Positions 17,728-25,825 of a stretch of 52,024 nucleotides of DNA are shown here, piece by piece; within the stretch, counting starts at the first letter, position 1; each line of letters opens with the position of its first letter. The translations under genes were made by a program, and so were the position numbers. Source of the stretch: M55B165 sp964423265 (GTDB lineage Bacteria > Actinomycetota > Humimicrobiia > Humimicrobiales > Humimicrobiaceae). The notes beneath the pieces are model-generated. The model was not told the DNA's origin and searched no databases. It saw only the letters and a program-made list of their open reading frames with translations. The stretch lies in the NCBI GenBank assembly GCA_964423265.1, contig CAYREF010000009.1, positions 1-52,024 of the forward strand, given 5' to 3'.

Positions 17728-18242
17728 AACTATTTAGAAAATATATCCATTTTATAATACTAATATTATTTTTGCTGGTGCAGGTCTCTTTTGCAGAGTA
17801 TCTGAAAATGTATTCTGTAAGCTTTGACCTGGTGATGGTAACGGTAGTGTGCATTGCGCTTCTGGACGGAGCATTGACCGGAATGGTTTTTGGATTTACT
17901 GCAGGTATGATTTTAGACCTTATGGTAGGAAATATTGTGGGTATAAGCGCTTTTATCTATACCTTAAATGCTTTTCTTGCTTCAAGGGTAATGGATCTGG
18001 GTATAAAGAGAAAAGCATTTTCCCTCACCCTTATAATATTTCTCATAACAGAGGTGAATATCTTTGTAGAAAGTATGCTCCGTTACCTGTTTAACTTCAA
18101 TTTAGATATAATGCAGCTAGGCAGGGAGATCTTAATTAAGCCCATATTTAGCATAGGGCTTGTTTTCCTGGTGTTCCCCCTGATTAATTGGGGGCAGGAG
18201 AAAAAGTGGATTTTGGGATTTAGGAATGAAGAAGAGAATTAA
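17724..18242 (+). CDS. mreD: Rod shape-determining membrane protein MreD
   Basis: A 172-residue integral membrane protein with about five hydrophobic helices. It contains the LDGALTGMVFGFTAGMILDLM segment typical of MreD. The ATGA overlap with mreC and the 17-bp overlap with mrdA indicate translational coupling of the elongasome genes. Confidence 0.9.
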   Translation: MKLFRKYIHFIILILFLLVQVSFAEYLKMYSVSFDLVMVTVVCIALLDGALTGMVFGFTAGMILDLMVGNIVGISAFIYTLNAFLASRVMDLGIKRKAFSLTLIIFLITEVNIFVESMLRYLFNFNLDIMQLGREILIKPIFSIGLVFLVFPLINWGQEKKWILGFRNEEEN

Positions 18243-20064
18243 AATAACCATATATTTTCTGGCACTGGCAGTTATAGTGCTTGCTGTGCGCCTGTATTAC
18301 CTGCAGGTTATGAGCGGGCCATTGTATGCAGAAATGGCTGAAGAAAACATAGTAAGGACTAAAAGCGTGCCTGCTCCACGGGGAAATATCTATGACAGGA
18401 AAGGAAAATTGCTGGTAAAAAGTGTTCCCGTTCCCGCAATTTCTGTAAAACCGCTTATTGCTTTAAATGACAAAAGCACCCTTGAGACATTAAGCAGGGA
18501 ACTTGGTATAGGGTACCAGGAGCTTGTAGATAAGCTTGAAAGCGTTAATGTTTCATACCTGGACAGGATGATGTTAGCTTACAGCATAAGCAAGGAGACC
18601 CTGGTCTATTTTAAGGAAAATGCTGGGGAGCTGGCAGGAGTTGAGGTAGTTGATATATTTTTAAGGGAATATAGCTATGGTTCCCTGGCTTCGCATATAT
18701 TAGGCTACATTGGTGAGATAGATGAAGAGAAACTAGAATCAGAAAAGTATTCAGCTTATGAGGGTGGAGACCAGATAGGGGTTAGTGGGGTTGAACAATC
18801 TTATGAACAAATCCTTAGGGGTATTAAGGGCAAGGAAACCTATGAGGTAGATCGTTTGGGAAGGCCGGTAGAGATAGTAGAAAAAGTGGAACCTATCCCC
18901 GGAAATGATATTTACCTGACTGTGGACATAGAGGTACAACGGCAAATTGAAGAGCTTTTATACCAGTCAATCCTAGAAAGAAGGGAACAAGCGCCAGAAG
19001 ACAGTGAACAAAATTACAATGTGCCGGGTGGAGCTGTGGTGGTGCTTGAGGCTAGTAGCGGAGAGGTAATTGCAATGGCCAGCTATCCCACTTTCAACCC
19101 TGAAATGTTTATAGGGGGAATATCAGAAAATGACTGGCAGCATTTAAATGCTCCTCAAAATCACAAGCCTTTAAATAATCGGGCAGTAAAGTCTTTTGCC
19201 CCTGGTTCTACTTTTAAAATAGCAACTGCTTATGCAGGATTGGCTGAGGAAGTGATAAATGAAAATACAACGGTTACCTGCAGAGGGGCCTGGTATGGTC
19301 TTGGAAGCAGTTACCCTAAATTTTGCTGGAAGAAAAGCGGGCATGGAACTTTAAACATTTATGGGGGGATAAAAAATTCCTGTGACAGCTTCTTTTACGA
19401 GGTTGGCTACAGGTTATTTGTAAAGAATAAAAACGAAAATGAGCTCCTGCAAAAATATTCCAGGCTGTTTGGTTTTGGTTCTAAAACAGGCATAGACCTG
19501 CCTTACGAAGATGAAGGGTTGGTTCCTGACAGAGAGTGGAAACAAGAATATTTTAAAAGCCAGGTGGAAAAGACTGTATGGTATCCTGGTGATACAGTCA
19601 ATATGGCCATTGGGCAGGGTGACCTGCTCGCTACACCCCTGCAGCTGGCCCAGGCTTATATGATTCTTGCCAACAGGGGTATATATCATCCTCCCCACTT
19701 AGTGGGTGAAATTAAAGATTATAAAGGGGATTTGGTTCTGGAAATAGAAAAACAGGATTACAGGAATATAGATTTAAATGAAGATTATGTGGATATGATC
19801 GAAGAAGGACTCAAGTTAGTAGTGGAGGAAGGTACTGCAGCTTACAGGTTCCTGGGATTCCCTTTAGATGAGATACCAGTGGCAGGCAAGACTGGTACCT
19901 CAGAGGTATCGGGAAAACAGGATTATGCATGGTTTGGAAGCTATGCTCCTATCGGCAACCCTAAATACGTGGTGGCGGTAATGCTGGAAGAAGCAGGGGG
20001 AGGCTCTGCAGCAGCAGCTCCAATTGCAGAAGATATTTACAGGATATTATTTAATATAGAGTGA
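18226..20064 (+). CDS. mrdA: Penicillin-binding protein 2, elongasome transpeptidase
   Basis: A 612-residue class B PBP with an N-terminal signal-anchor (residues 7-24), a PBP dimerisation domain (RGNIYDRKGKLL, about 53-215) and a transpeptidase domain. The active-site triads are S328-T-F-K331, S385-C-D and K555-T-G. It cross-links peptidoglycan together with RodA. It starts inside mreD and ends with a GTGA overlap into rodA. The SCD middle motif in place of SxN is common in PBP2. Confidence 0.96.
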   Translation: MKKRIKITIYFLALAVIVLAVRLYYLQVMSGPLYAEMAEENIVRTKSVPAPRGNIYDRKGKLLVKSVPVPAISVKPLIALNDKSTLETLSRELGIGYQELVDKLESVNVSYLDRMMLAYSISKETLVYFKENAGELAGVEVVDIFLREYSYGSLASHILGYIGEIDEEKLESEKYSAYEGGDQIGVSGVEQSYEQILRGIKGKETYEVDRLGRPVEIVEKVEPIPGNDIYLTVDIEVQRQIEELLYQSILERREQAPEDSEQNYNVPGGAVVVLEASSGEVIAMASYPTFNPEMFIGGISENDWQHLNAPQNHKPLNNRAVKSFAPGSTFKIATAYAGLAEEVINENTTVTCRGAWYGLGSSYPKFCWKKSGHGTLNIYGGIKNSCDSFFYEVGYRLFVKNKNENELLQKYSRLFGFGSKTGIDLPYEDEGLVPDREWKQEYFKSQVEKTVWYPGDTVNMAIGQGDLLATPLQLAQAYMILANRGIYHPPHLVGEIKDYKGDLVLEIEKQDYRNIDLNEDYVDMIEEGLKLVVEEGTAAYRFLGFPLDEIPVAGKTGTSEVSGKQDYAWFGSYAPIGNPKYVVAVMLEEAGGGSAAAAPIAEDIYRILFNIE

Positions 20065-21239
20065 TTATGCTTGATTTTACTGAAAAAAAGAAAAAGCAAA
20101 ATGGGCTGAAGTTTGACTTTGTACTGTTCCTTTCTGTGCTGGTTATTTCAGGTTTTGGCTTGCTGGTAATCTATAGCGCCACCAGGTATAGCCTGCCGGG
20201 AGGAATAACCGATTCTGCTTTCTACCTAAAAAAACAGGGCTTTTGGGTTATAACAGGCTTAATATTATTTTTACTTGTCCAGATTTTTAGCTACAGGAAG
20301 CTAAAGAAATACTTCTGGCTGGCTATCATTATAAATATCGGGTTGCTTGTCTCAGTCCTTATATTCGGCTATGAAGTCCATGGCTCCAAAAGCTGGATAG
20401 ACCTGGGGTTTTCTTCTTTCCAGCCTTCTGAGGTATCCAAGGTATTGATGGTTATAACTGTGGCTGCTGCATTTTCAAAATGGAAAGGGGAAAAAGAAAA
20501 CAGGGTTGGCTTTAAAAAGGTCATGGCCTCTGCAGCTATTGCCTTTAGCTGTATGGGTCTGGTAATAATGCAGAATGATTTTGGAACTGCGTTAATATTT
20601 TACCTTGTATATATGGGAATGCTTTTTGTTTCAGGGGCAAACCTCCTTTATTTTATTTCATTTCTGGGATTGAGCGCTGGAGGCATTTTCCTGGGGCTTA
20701 ACCTGGGGATAATTAAGCAATACCAGCTGGACAGGATACTGGTATTTATAAAGCCGGATATCCAGGAAGGAGGCGCAGGCTATAATTTATACCAGTCAAA
20801 ACTGGCAATAGGATCAGGTGAATTATTTGGCAAGGGCCTTTTTCTGGGAAAACAAACCAACCTAAACTACGTGCCCGAACATCAGACAGACTTTATTTTC
20901 TCAGTGGTAGGCGAAGAGCTGGGGTTTGTAGGGGCAGCTTTTGTAATACTTATGCTAGCCCTTATAATATGGCGGTGCCTGGTTATAGCCAGGAAGGCTA
21001 CAGATGGATTTGGAGCACTTATTGCTTCAGGGATTGCCTTTATACTTCTATCCCAGATGATTATAAATGTAGGGATGACCATAGGTATTATGCCCATAAT
21101 AGGAATACCCCTGCCTTTCTTAAGCTATGGAGGATCCATGCTGGTAAGCCTGTTTATTGGCATAGCCATAGTGGAAAATGTATACCGGAATAGGGAGCTT
21201 AGAAAATATCATGAAATCGCTTATGAGGAATTTGACTGA
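20061..21239 (+). CDS. rodA: Peptidoglycan glycosyltransferase RodA (SEDS family)
   Basis: A 392-residue polytopic SEDS protein, about ten membrane helices, that polymerises lipid II with PBP2. The SWIDLGFSSFQPSEVSK segment, NDFGTALIFYLVYMG, VPEHQTDFIFSVVGEELGF and LPFLSYGGSMLVS are diagnostic. The start may be GTG 20061, which overlaps the mrdA stop, or ATG 20067. Confidence 0.96.
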   Translation: MIMLDFTEKKKKQNGLKFDFVLFLSVLVISGFGLLVIYSATRYSLPGGITDSAFYLKKQGFWVITGLILFLLVQIFSYRKLKKYFWLAIIINIGLLVSVLIFGYEVHGSKSWIDLGFSSFQPSEVSKVLMVITVAAAFSKWKGEKENRVGFKKVMASAAIAFSCMGLVIMQNDFGTALIFYLVYMGMLFVSGANLLYFISFLGLSAGGIFLGLNLGIIKQYQLDRILVFIKPDIQEGGAGYNLYQSKLAIGSGELFGKGLFLGKQTNLNYVPEHQTDFIFSVVGEELGFVGAAFVILMLALIIWRCLVIARKATDGFGALIASGIAFILLSQMIINVGMTIGIMPIIGIPLPFLSYGGSMLVSLFIGIAIVENVYRNRELRKYHEIAYEEFD

Positions 21240-21242
21240 TAT

Positions 21243-23027
21243 ATGGATTATTTAGAATATAAAAAACTGGAAGAACTGCTGGAAGGCATTCAAAAGCCTG
21301 GAAGATATATTAATAGTGAAATAGGAACCAAAAGCAAGAATATCGGACAGATTAGGAATATAAACCCTGTGCTTGCCTGCCTTGCTTTTCCTGATACATA
21401 TGAAGTGGGCATGCCTAATTTAGGGCTGCAGATACTGTATGACATTATAAATAGGGAAGAAAAGTTCAGTGCAGAACGGGTTTTTGCACCCTGGCTTGAT
21501 TTCGAGGAGAAATTAAGGCAAGAAAAGGTAAAGCTTTTTTCGCTGGAGAATAGGATATTTCTGGATTGCTTTGACTTTTTAGGCTTTAGCCTTTCCCATG
21601 AGCTATCTTATACTAACCTTCTTAATATGCTCGATTTGTCAGGCATTGAAAAGGACCGGAAAAAAAGAAAAAAAAGATTTCCCCTTGTATGTGCAGGCGG
21701 GCCTGCCACCGTTAACCCGGCACCCATGTCTAAGTTTTTGGATTTTATGGTTATAGGAGATGGGGAAGAGATTATCTTAGAAATATTGGAAAGGATAAAC
21801 CATTACAAGGAAAAGGAAATCAAAAAGGATGCTTTCCTTGATAGCCTTTCAAGTCTGGATGGGATATATGTATGCAAAGAATACACCTACAATTATTTTA
21901 AAAACGGCAAAATAAAGGAGATTACCGGACCCACGGTAAAAAAAGCAGAAGTTGACCTAAACAGTCATGGGATTGTTAAAAAACCAGTCATTCCCAATAT
22001 TAGGGTTGTCCATGATAGGTTTGCAGTGGAAATTATGAGGGGCTGCAGCAGGGGCTGCAGATTCTGCCAGGCCGGCTTTATATACAGGCCGGTAAGGAAG
22101 AGAAAGCCTGTATCCTTAGTAAAGCAAACTGCTGAAGGCCTGCAGAATACCGGCTATGACGAGGTATCTTTTCTGTCCCTATCTTCAGCAGACTACAAAC
22201 AGCTAGAACAAGTGGTAAGGGAGGTCTCAAAGCTGGAAAAAGGGGGCAAGCTTTCCGTGTCACTTCCTTCCCTGAGACTGGACAGTTTCAATTTGGACCT
22301 GGCAGATTCAATACAGGCAGGAAGGAAAACAGGGCTGACCTTTGCCCCTGAAGCAGGCAGCCAGAGAATGAGGGATATAATTGGAAAAGACCTAACCGAG
22401 CAAAATATGGCCAGCTGCATAAGGCTTGCTTTAAAAAGAGGATGGGATAAGGTAAAACTATATTTTATGATAGGGTTTCCTTTTGAGGATATGGATGATA
22501 TAGAAGCTATAGTTAGACTGGTAAACAGGATAATAGATATTGCCAGGGAAGAGCTTGGCAGGAGAAAATTCAGGAGGTTTAAGATAAATATGAGCATAAA
22601 CCCCTTGTGCCCTAAACCTTTCACTCCTTTTCAGTGGACAGCCCAGGATAACACAGAAAACCTTGAAAAAAAATTCTCTTATATCCTAAAAAACCTACCT
22701 AGAAAGTATGTGAAGATAAGTTGGGTAAGCCCTCAGAAAAGCAGGCTGGAAACTGCCCTCTCCAGGGGCGATACCAGGATTTCAGAGGTAATCGCAAAAG
22801 CCTATAGTCTGGGGGCTAAACTTGATAACTGGACTGATCAATTTGATTACAGCATTTGGGAGAGGGCTTTTAGCTCCTGCGGGATAGATATAGGTTTTTA
22901 CAAAAGAGATTACGGACTGGATGAAATACTCCCCTGGGATAAAATAGATATAGGGGTAAAAAAAGGGTTTTTTAAAAAGCAATACATGAAAGCAGAAGAA
23001 TATGCAAAGCAGCATGATCAGGTTTAA
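21243..23027 (+). CDS. Radical SAM protein, TIGR03960-like
   Basis: A 594-residue protein with an N-terminal cobalamin-binding-like region (FPDTYEVGMPNLGLQILYDIIN ... GGPATVNPAP) and a radical SAM core. The [4Fe-4S] motif C-x3-C-x2-C lies in MRGCSRGCRFCQAGF at about residue 265. This family is usually encoded with a DUF2344 partner next to rng/rne and rplU, as here, or as a fusion with it. The substrate is unknown to me; tRNA or ribosome modification is an inference from genomic context only. It overlaps the next gene. Confidence 0.85.
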   Translation: MDYLEYKKLEELLEGIQKPGRYINSEIGTKSKNIGQIRNINPVLACLAFPDTYEVGMPNLGLQILYDIINREEKFSAERVFAPWLDFEEKLRQEKVKLFSLENRIFLDCFDFLGFSLSHELSYTNLLNMLDLSGIEKDRKKRKKRFPLVCAGGPATVNPAPMSKFLDFMVIGDGEEIILEILERINHYKEKEIKKDAFLDSLSSLDGIYVCKEYTYNYFKNGKIKEITGPTVKKAEVDLNSHGIVKKPVIPNIRVVHDRFAVEIMRGCSRGCRFCQAGFIYRPVRKRKPVSLVKQTAEGLQNTGYDEVSFLSLSSADYKQLEQVVREVSKLEKGGKLSVSLPSLRLDSFNLDLADSIQAGRKTGLTFAPEAGSQRMRDIIGKDLTEQNMASCIRLALKRGWDKVKLYFMIGFPFEDMDDIEAIVRLVNRIIDIAREELGRRKFRRFKINMSINPLCPKPFTPFQWTAQDNTENLEKKFSYILKNLPRKYVKISWVSPQKSRLETALSRGDTRISEVIAKAYSLGAKLDNWTDQFDYSIWERAFSSCGIDIGFYKRDYGLDEILPWDKIDIGVKKGFFKKQYMKAEEYAKQHDQV

Positions 23028-23676
23028 GTTTACAAAAAAAGGTAAATTCAAATACCTATCCCACCTTGATATTACCAGGTTTATTATCAGGGCTATCAAG
23101 AGGGCTGGAATAGAAATAGAATATAGCCGGGGGTTTAACCCCAAGCCCAAAATAAGTTTCAGTAACCCCACCCCTCTGGGGGTTGAAAGCTTTGCAGAAT
23201 ACTCGGATGCCTGGCTAAAGGATTATTTAGATGCAAAAAACTTCAAGCAAACCCTAAACCGCCAGCTGAAGCCGGAGCTGATGATTACCAGGGCGGCAAA
23301 TGTAGACAAAAAGTTACCTAGCCTTATGAAGGATATCGCCGCAGCTTTATATGTTTTTAAAATGAGGCCGGGGGAAAATATGGATATAGATAAGCTAGAG
23401 GCTGATGTCCTGGGAGAGCCTTCACTGAAGGATTCCATCCATAGCATGAACATAAGGGAGGAAAATAGATTATTATTAATAAATCTGTATGGTTATGCTA
23501 AACTCTTTAAAAATAAACATAATAGCATATTTAAATATAATTACTTTTACGATTATTTTACTGATATTATAAAAAATTATAATATCAGTGTGGTCAAAGC
23601 CATAAAAAAAGAGATGTTTATAATAAGGGAAGGCAATTTTAAGCCCCCTTTAGAAATATTAAAAGAAGGAGTTTGA
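23014..23676 (+). CDS. DUF2344 / TIGR03936 protein, partner of the radical SAM enzyme
   Basis: A 220-residue protein with the family opening MIRFKFTKKGKFKYLSHLD and the motif YSRGFNPKPKISFSNPTPLGVES. It overlaps the radical SAM gene by 14 bp, consistent with a stoichiometric partner; the two are fused in some lineages. ATG 23014 matches the family N-terminus; an upstream ATG at 23002 would add four residues. The C-terminal third is AT-rich and poorly conserved. Function unknown. Confidence 0.8.
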   Translation: MIRFKFTKKGKFKYLSHLDITRFIIRAIKRAGIEIEYSRGFNPKPKISFSNPTPLGVESFAEYSDAWLKDYLDAKNFKQTLNRQLKPELMITRAANVDKKLPSLMKDIAAALYVFKMRPGENMDIDKLEADVLGEPSLKDSIHSMNIREENRLLLINLYGYAKLFKNKHNSIFKYNYFYDYFTDIIKNYNISVVKAIKKEMFIIREGNFKPPLEILKEGV

Positions 23677-23684
23677 TTTAAAAA

Positions 23685-25358
23685 TTGAAGAAAGAAATGT
23701 TAGTTAGCTCTGACAAGAATGAAACCAGGGTAGCTATACTGGAGTCAGGGCAAGTAGTACAGCTGTACTTTGACAGGAAAGCTAAGAAATCGATGGTTGG
23801 CAATATTTACCTGGGAAAGGTTAAAAATGTTATACCCAGCCTGGATGCAGCATTTGTTGACATTGGTGCTGACAAGAATGCGTTTTTGTATATTAATGAA
23901 ATAGATTATGACATGGATGTTGATAGCAGTGAAGTCAGGCCAAGAAAAATCCAGCATGTTTTAAAACCTAAACAACTGGCAATGGTGCAAGTAACCAAAG
24001 ACCCCATGAAAAGTAAAGGAGCAAGGCTTACAACCTATATTTCCATTCCAGGGAGGTATTTAGTGCTGGCTCCCTTTAATGACGGGGTTGGCGTATCCAG
24101 AAAACTGGAAAAGAAAGAAAGGGAAAAGCTCAGGGATATAGCTGAGGAAATAAAGCCGGATGACTTTGGATTAATTGTTAGAACTGCAGCTAAGGAAGCC
24201 AATAAGAGGCAGCTAAAGGGGGATTTAAAGCAGCTTATAAAACGGTGGAAAAGGTTAAACAAGAAATCGGCCCAGATAAACAAGCCTGCTCTGCTGTCTG
24301 AAGAAGAATCAATAGTTATTAAATTGATCAGGGATATTTTTAGCGAGGAATTTACTGCCATTTATGTGGATAGGAGAGGGGTTAAAAGGGAGATACAGAA
24401 ATATTTGAGAAATATCGGCTCAAGATTTAATAATATCATTATCCACCGGGGACAGGATGAGCTTTTTGAAGCTTTTAATGTTAATGAAGTTATAGAGAGT
24501 GCATTAGAAAGAAAAGTTTGGCTGAAATCCGGCGGATTTATTGTAATTGATTATGGAGAAGGCCTTACTTCAATAGATGTAAATACAGGAAAATATACTT
24601 CCGGGAAAAATCCTAGCCATGCTATACTTAGGACTAATCTTGAGGCAGCGGAAGCTATCTGTAGCCAGCTAAGACTAAGAGATATCGGTGGCCTTATAGT
24701 TATTGATTTTATTGACATGGTAAGTGGTAAAGACAGGAGGAAAGTTTTAAACAGGTTTAACAAGTGCCTTGAAAATGACAGGACAAAAAATGAAGTACTC
24801 GATTTTTCTAAATTCGGCCTCCTGGAGATGACCCGGAAGAACGTATCAGATGGGATACTGGGCACTCTCTGCAAGGTTTGCCCCTGCTGCGGCGGCTTGG
24901 GCCATGTAAAATCTGAAGAAACTATCAGGCTGGAAATAGAAAGAAAGATAAAAAGGCTTGCCAGGGAAAGTAAATCCAATGCATTTTTAATAAAGCTGAA
25001 TACCAATATTGCGGCTTTAATAATAGGCAAGGGCGGAAGGAACTTAAGGCACCTGGAAAAGATTACCAAGAAATATATTGCTATAAATGGTGATGACGAC
25101 CTTCCAGTGGATGCATTTGTGGTGGCTGCCGAAGGCTCAGTGGGAGAAATTAAGCAGGCGGCCAAGCCTTTCCAGGTGGGAGATGTGCTTGATTTAGTGG
25201 TAGAAGAGCCTTATTTACATAATAAGAGTGATGCGCTGTCCAGAGTAGAGGGTTATGTGATCCAGATTCTGGATGGGAGGAAATTCCTGGGCAAGAGAGT
25301 AAAAGTGGAAATAAAGTCCATTTCGAAAACCAGTGCAGTGGCCAAGGTTATCAAATAA
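23685..25358 (+). CDS. rng: Ribonuclease E/G family endoribonuclease
   Basis: A 557-residue single-strand-specific endonuclease for rRNA maturation and mRNA turnover. An N-terminal S1 domain (about 38-130) is followed by the RNase H-like catalytic region with metal-binding aspartates in DYGEGLTSIDVNTGK and GGLIVIDFIDM. A zinc-link CPCCGGLGHV and a C-terminal small domain follow. There is no long disordered degradosome scaffold, so it is RNase G-like in length. TTG 23685 gives MKKEMLVSS, which fits the family. AAGGAG lies 13 bp upstream. Actinomycetal genomes typically place rne next to rplU; here a metal-resistance module separates them. Confidence 0.95.
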   Translation: MKKEMLVSSDKNETRVAILESGQVVQLYFDRKAKKSMVGNIYLGKVKNVIPSLDAAFVDIGADKNAFLYINEIDYDMDVDSSEVRPRKIQHVLKPKQLAMVQVTKDPMKSKGARLTTYISIPGRYLVLAPFNDGVGVSRKLEKKEREKLRDIAEEIKPDDFGLIVRTAAKEANKRQLKGDLKQLIKRWKRLNKKSAQINKPALLSEEESIVIKLIRDIFSEEFTAIYVDRRGVKREIQKYLRNIGSRFNNIIIHRGQDELFEAFNVNEVIESALERKVWLKSGGFIVIDYGEGLTSIDVNTGKYTSGKNPSHAILRTNLEAAEAICSQLRLRDIGGLIVIDFIDMVSGKDRRKVLNRFNKCLENDRTKNEVLDFSKFGLLEMTRKNVSDGILGTLCKVCPCCGGLGHVKSEETIRLEIERKIKRLARESKSNAFLIKLNTNIAALIIGKGGRNLRHLEKITKKYIAINGDDDLPVDAFVVAAEGSVGEIKQAAKPFQVGDVLDLVVEEPYLHNKSDALSRVEGYVIQILDGRKFLGKRVKVEIKSISKTSAVAKVIK

Positions 25359-25361
25359 GAG

Positions 25362-25394
25362 AAAAAACTCCTTGACTAAAAGGAGAAGTTTTTT
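25362..25394 (+). terminator. Rho-independent-type terminator after rng
   Basis: Inner stem CTCCTT/AAGGAG (25368-25373 with 25380-25385) is extended by an A6/T6 outer stem with a 3-base bulge, ending in a T-run. The same bases also hold the promoter of the next operon. Confidence 0.55.
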
Positions 25395-25399
25395 ATAAT
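25372..25399 (+). promoter_or_regulatory. Promoter of the metal-resistance operon
   Basis: TTGACT (25372-25377), a 16-bp spacer and consensus TATAAT (25394-25399), embedded in the rng terminator hairpin. The start point would be near 25406, at the presumed operator. Confidence 0.65.
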
Positions 25400-25405
25400 G
25401 ACAAT

Positions 25406-25419
25406 TGAATAAGTGTTCA
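25406..25419. promoter_or_regulatory. Possible ArsR/CadC operator
   Basis: Imperfect dyad TGAA-N6-TTCA at the predicted transcription start, in an AT-rich flank. This resembles the TGAA...TTCA core known for SmtB/CadC-type operators. The short, imperfect repeat limits certainty. Confidence 0.4.
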
Positions 25420-25433
25420 TATATTTATATAAT

Positions 25434-25811
25434 ATGGTAAAAAGAAAAACAGGGAAAAACAAGCAAGCTCCAGTTTGCGAAGAAAAAATTATAAATGCTG
25501 AAACTGTGTCAGAAGTATTAAAAACTCTTCCCAAGCAGGAAGCTATTATAGATGTAAGTTTAGTTTTTAAAGCACTAAGTGACCCTACCAGGATAAAGAT
25601 AATTGCATCGCTGCTCCAGAATGAATTATGCGTTTGTGATATTGCAGCAGTAATAGGGACAACCAATTCCAATATATCACACCAGTTGAGGGTGCTCAGG
25701 AATTTAGGGCTGGTTAAGTATAGAAAAGAAGGAAAAATGGTCTATTATTCTTTAGATGACCATCATGTATCCCAGTTGATGGAAGTGGCTTTCAAGCATA
25801 TATCAGAGTGA
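25434..25811 (+). CDS. ArsR/SmtB-family metal sensor (CadC/CzrA-like)
   Basis: A 125-residue winged-helix repressor. Core segments are VFKALSDPTRIKIIASL, a TTNSNISHQLRVLRNLGLV recognition helix and the wing YRKEGKMVYYSL. Candidate ligands for a soft-metal site are C15, C66 and C68 (ELCVCDI). D108/D109, H110/H111 and H122 near the C-terminal helix could form the alpha-5 Zn site. ATG 25434 is chosen over GTG 25413, which lies in the operator. It is encoded 14 bp upstream of a P1B-ATPase that it presumably controls. Confidence 0.9.
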   Translation: MVKRKTGKNKQAPVCEEKIINAETVSEVLKTLPKQEAIIDVSLVFKALSDPTRIKIIASLLQNELCVCDIAAVIGTTNSNISHQLRVLRNLGLVKYRKEGKMVYYSLDDHHVSQLMEVAFKHISE

Positions 25812-25825
25812 ATTAAAGAAATAAA

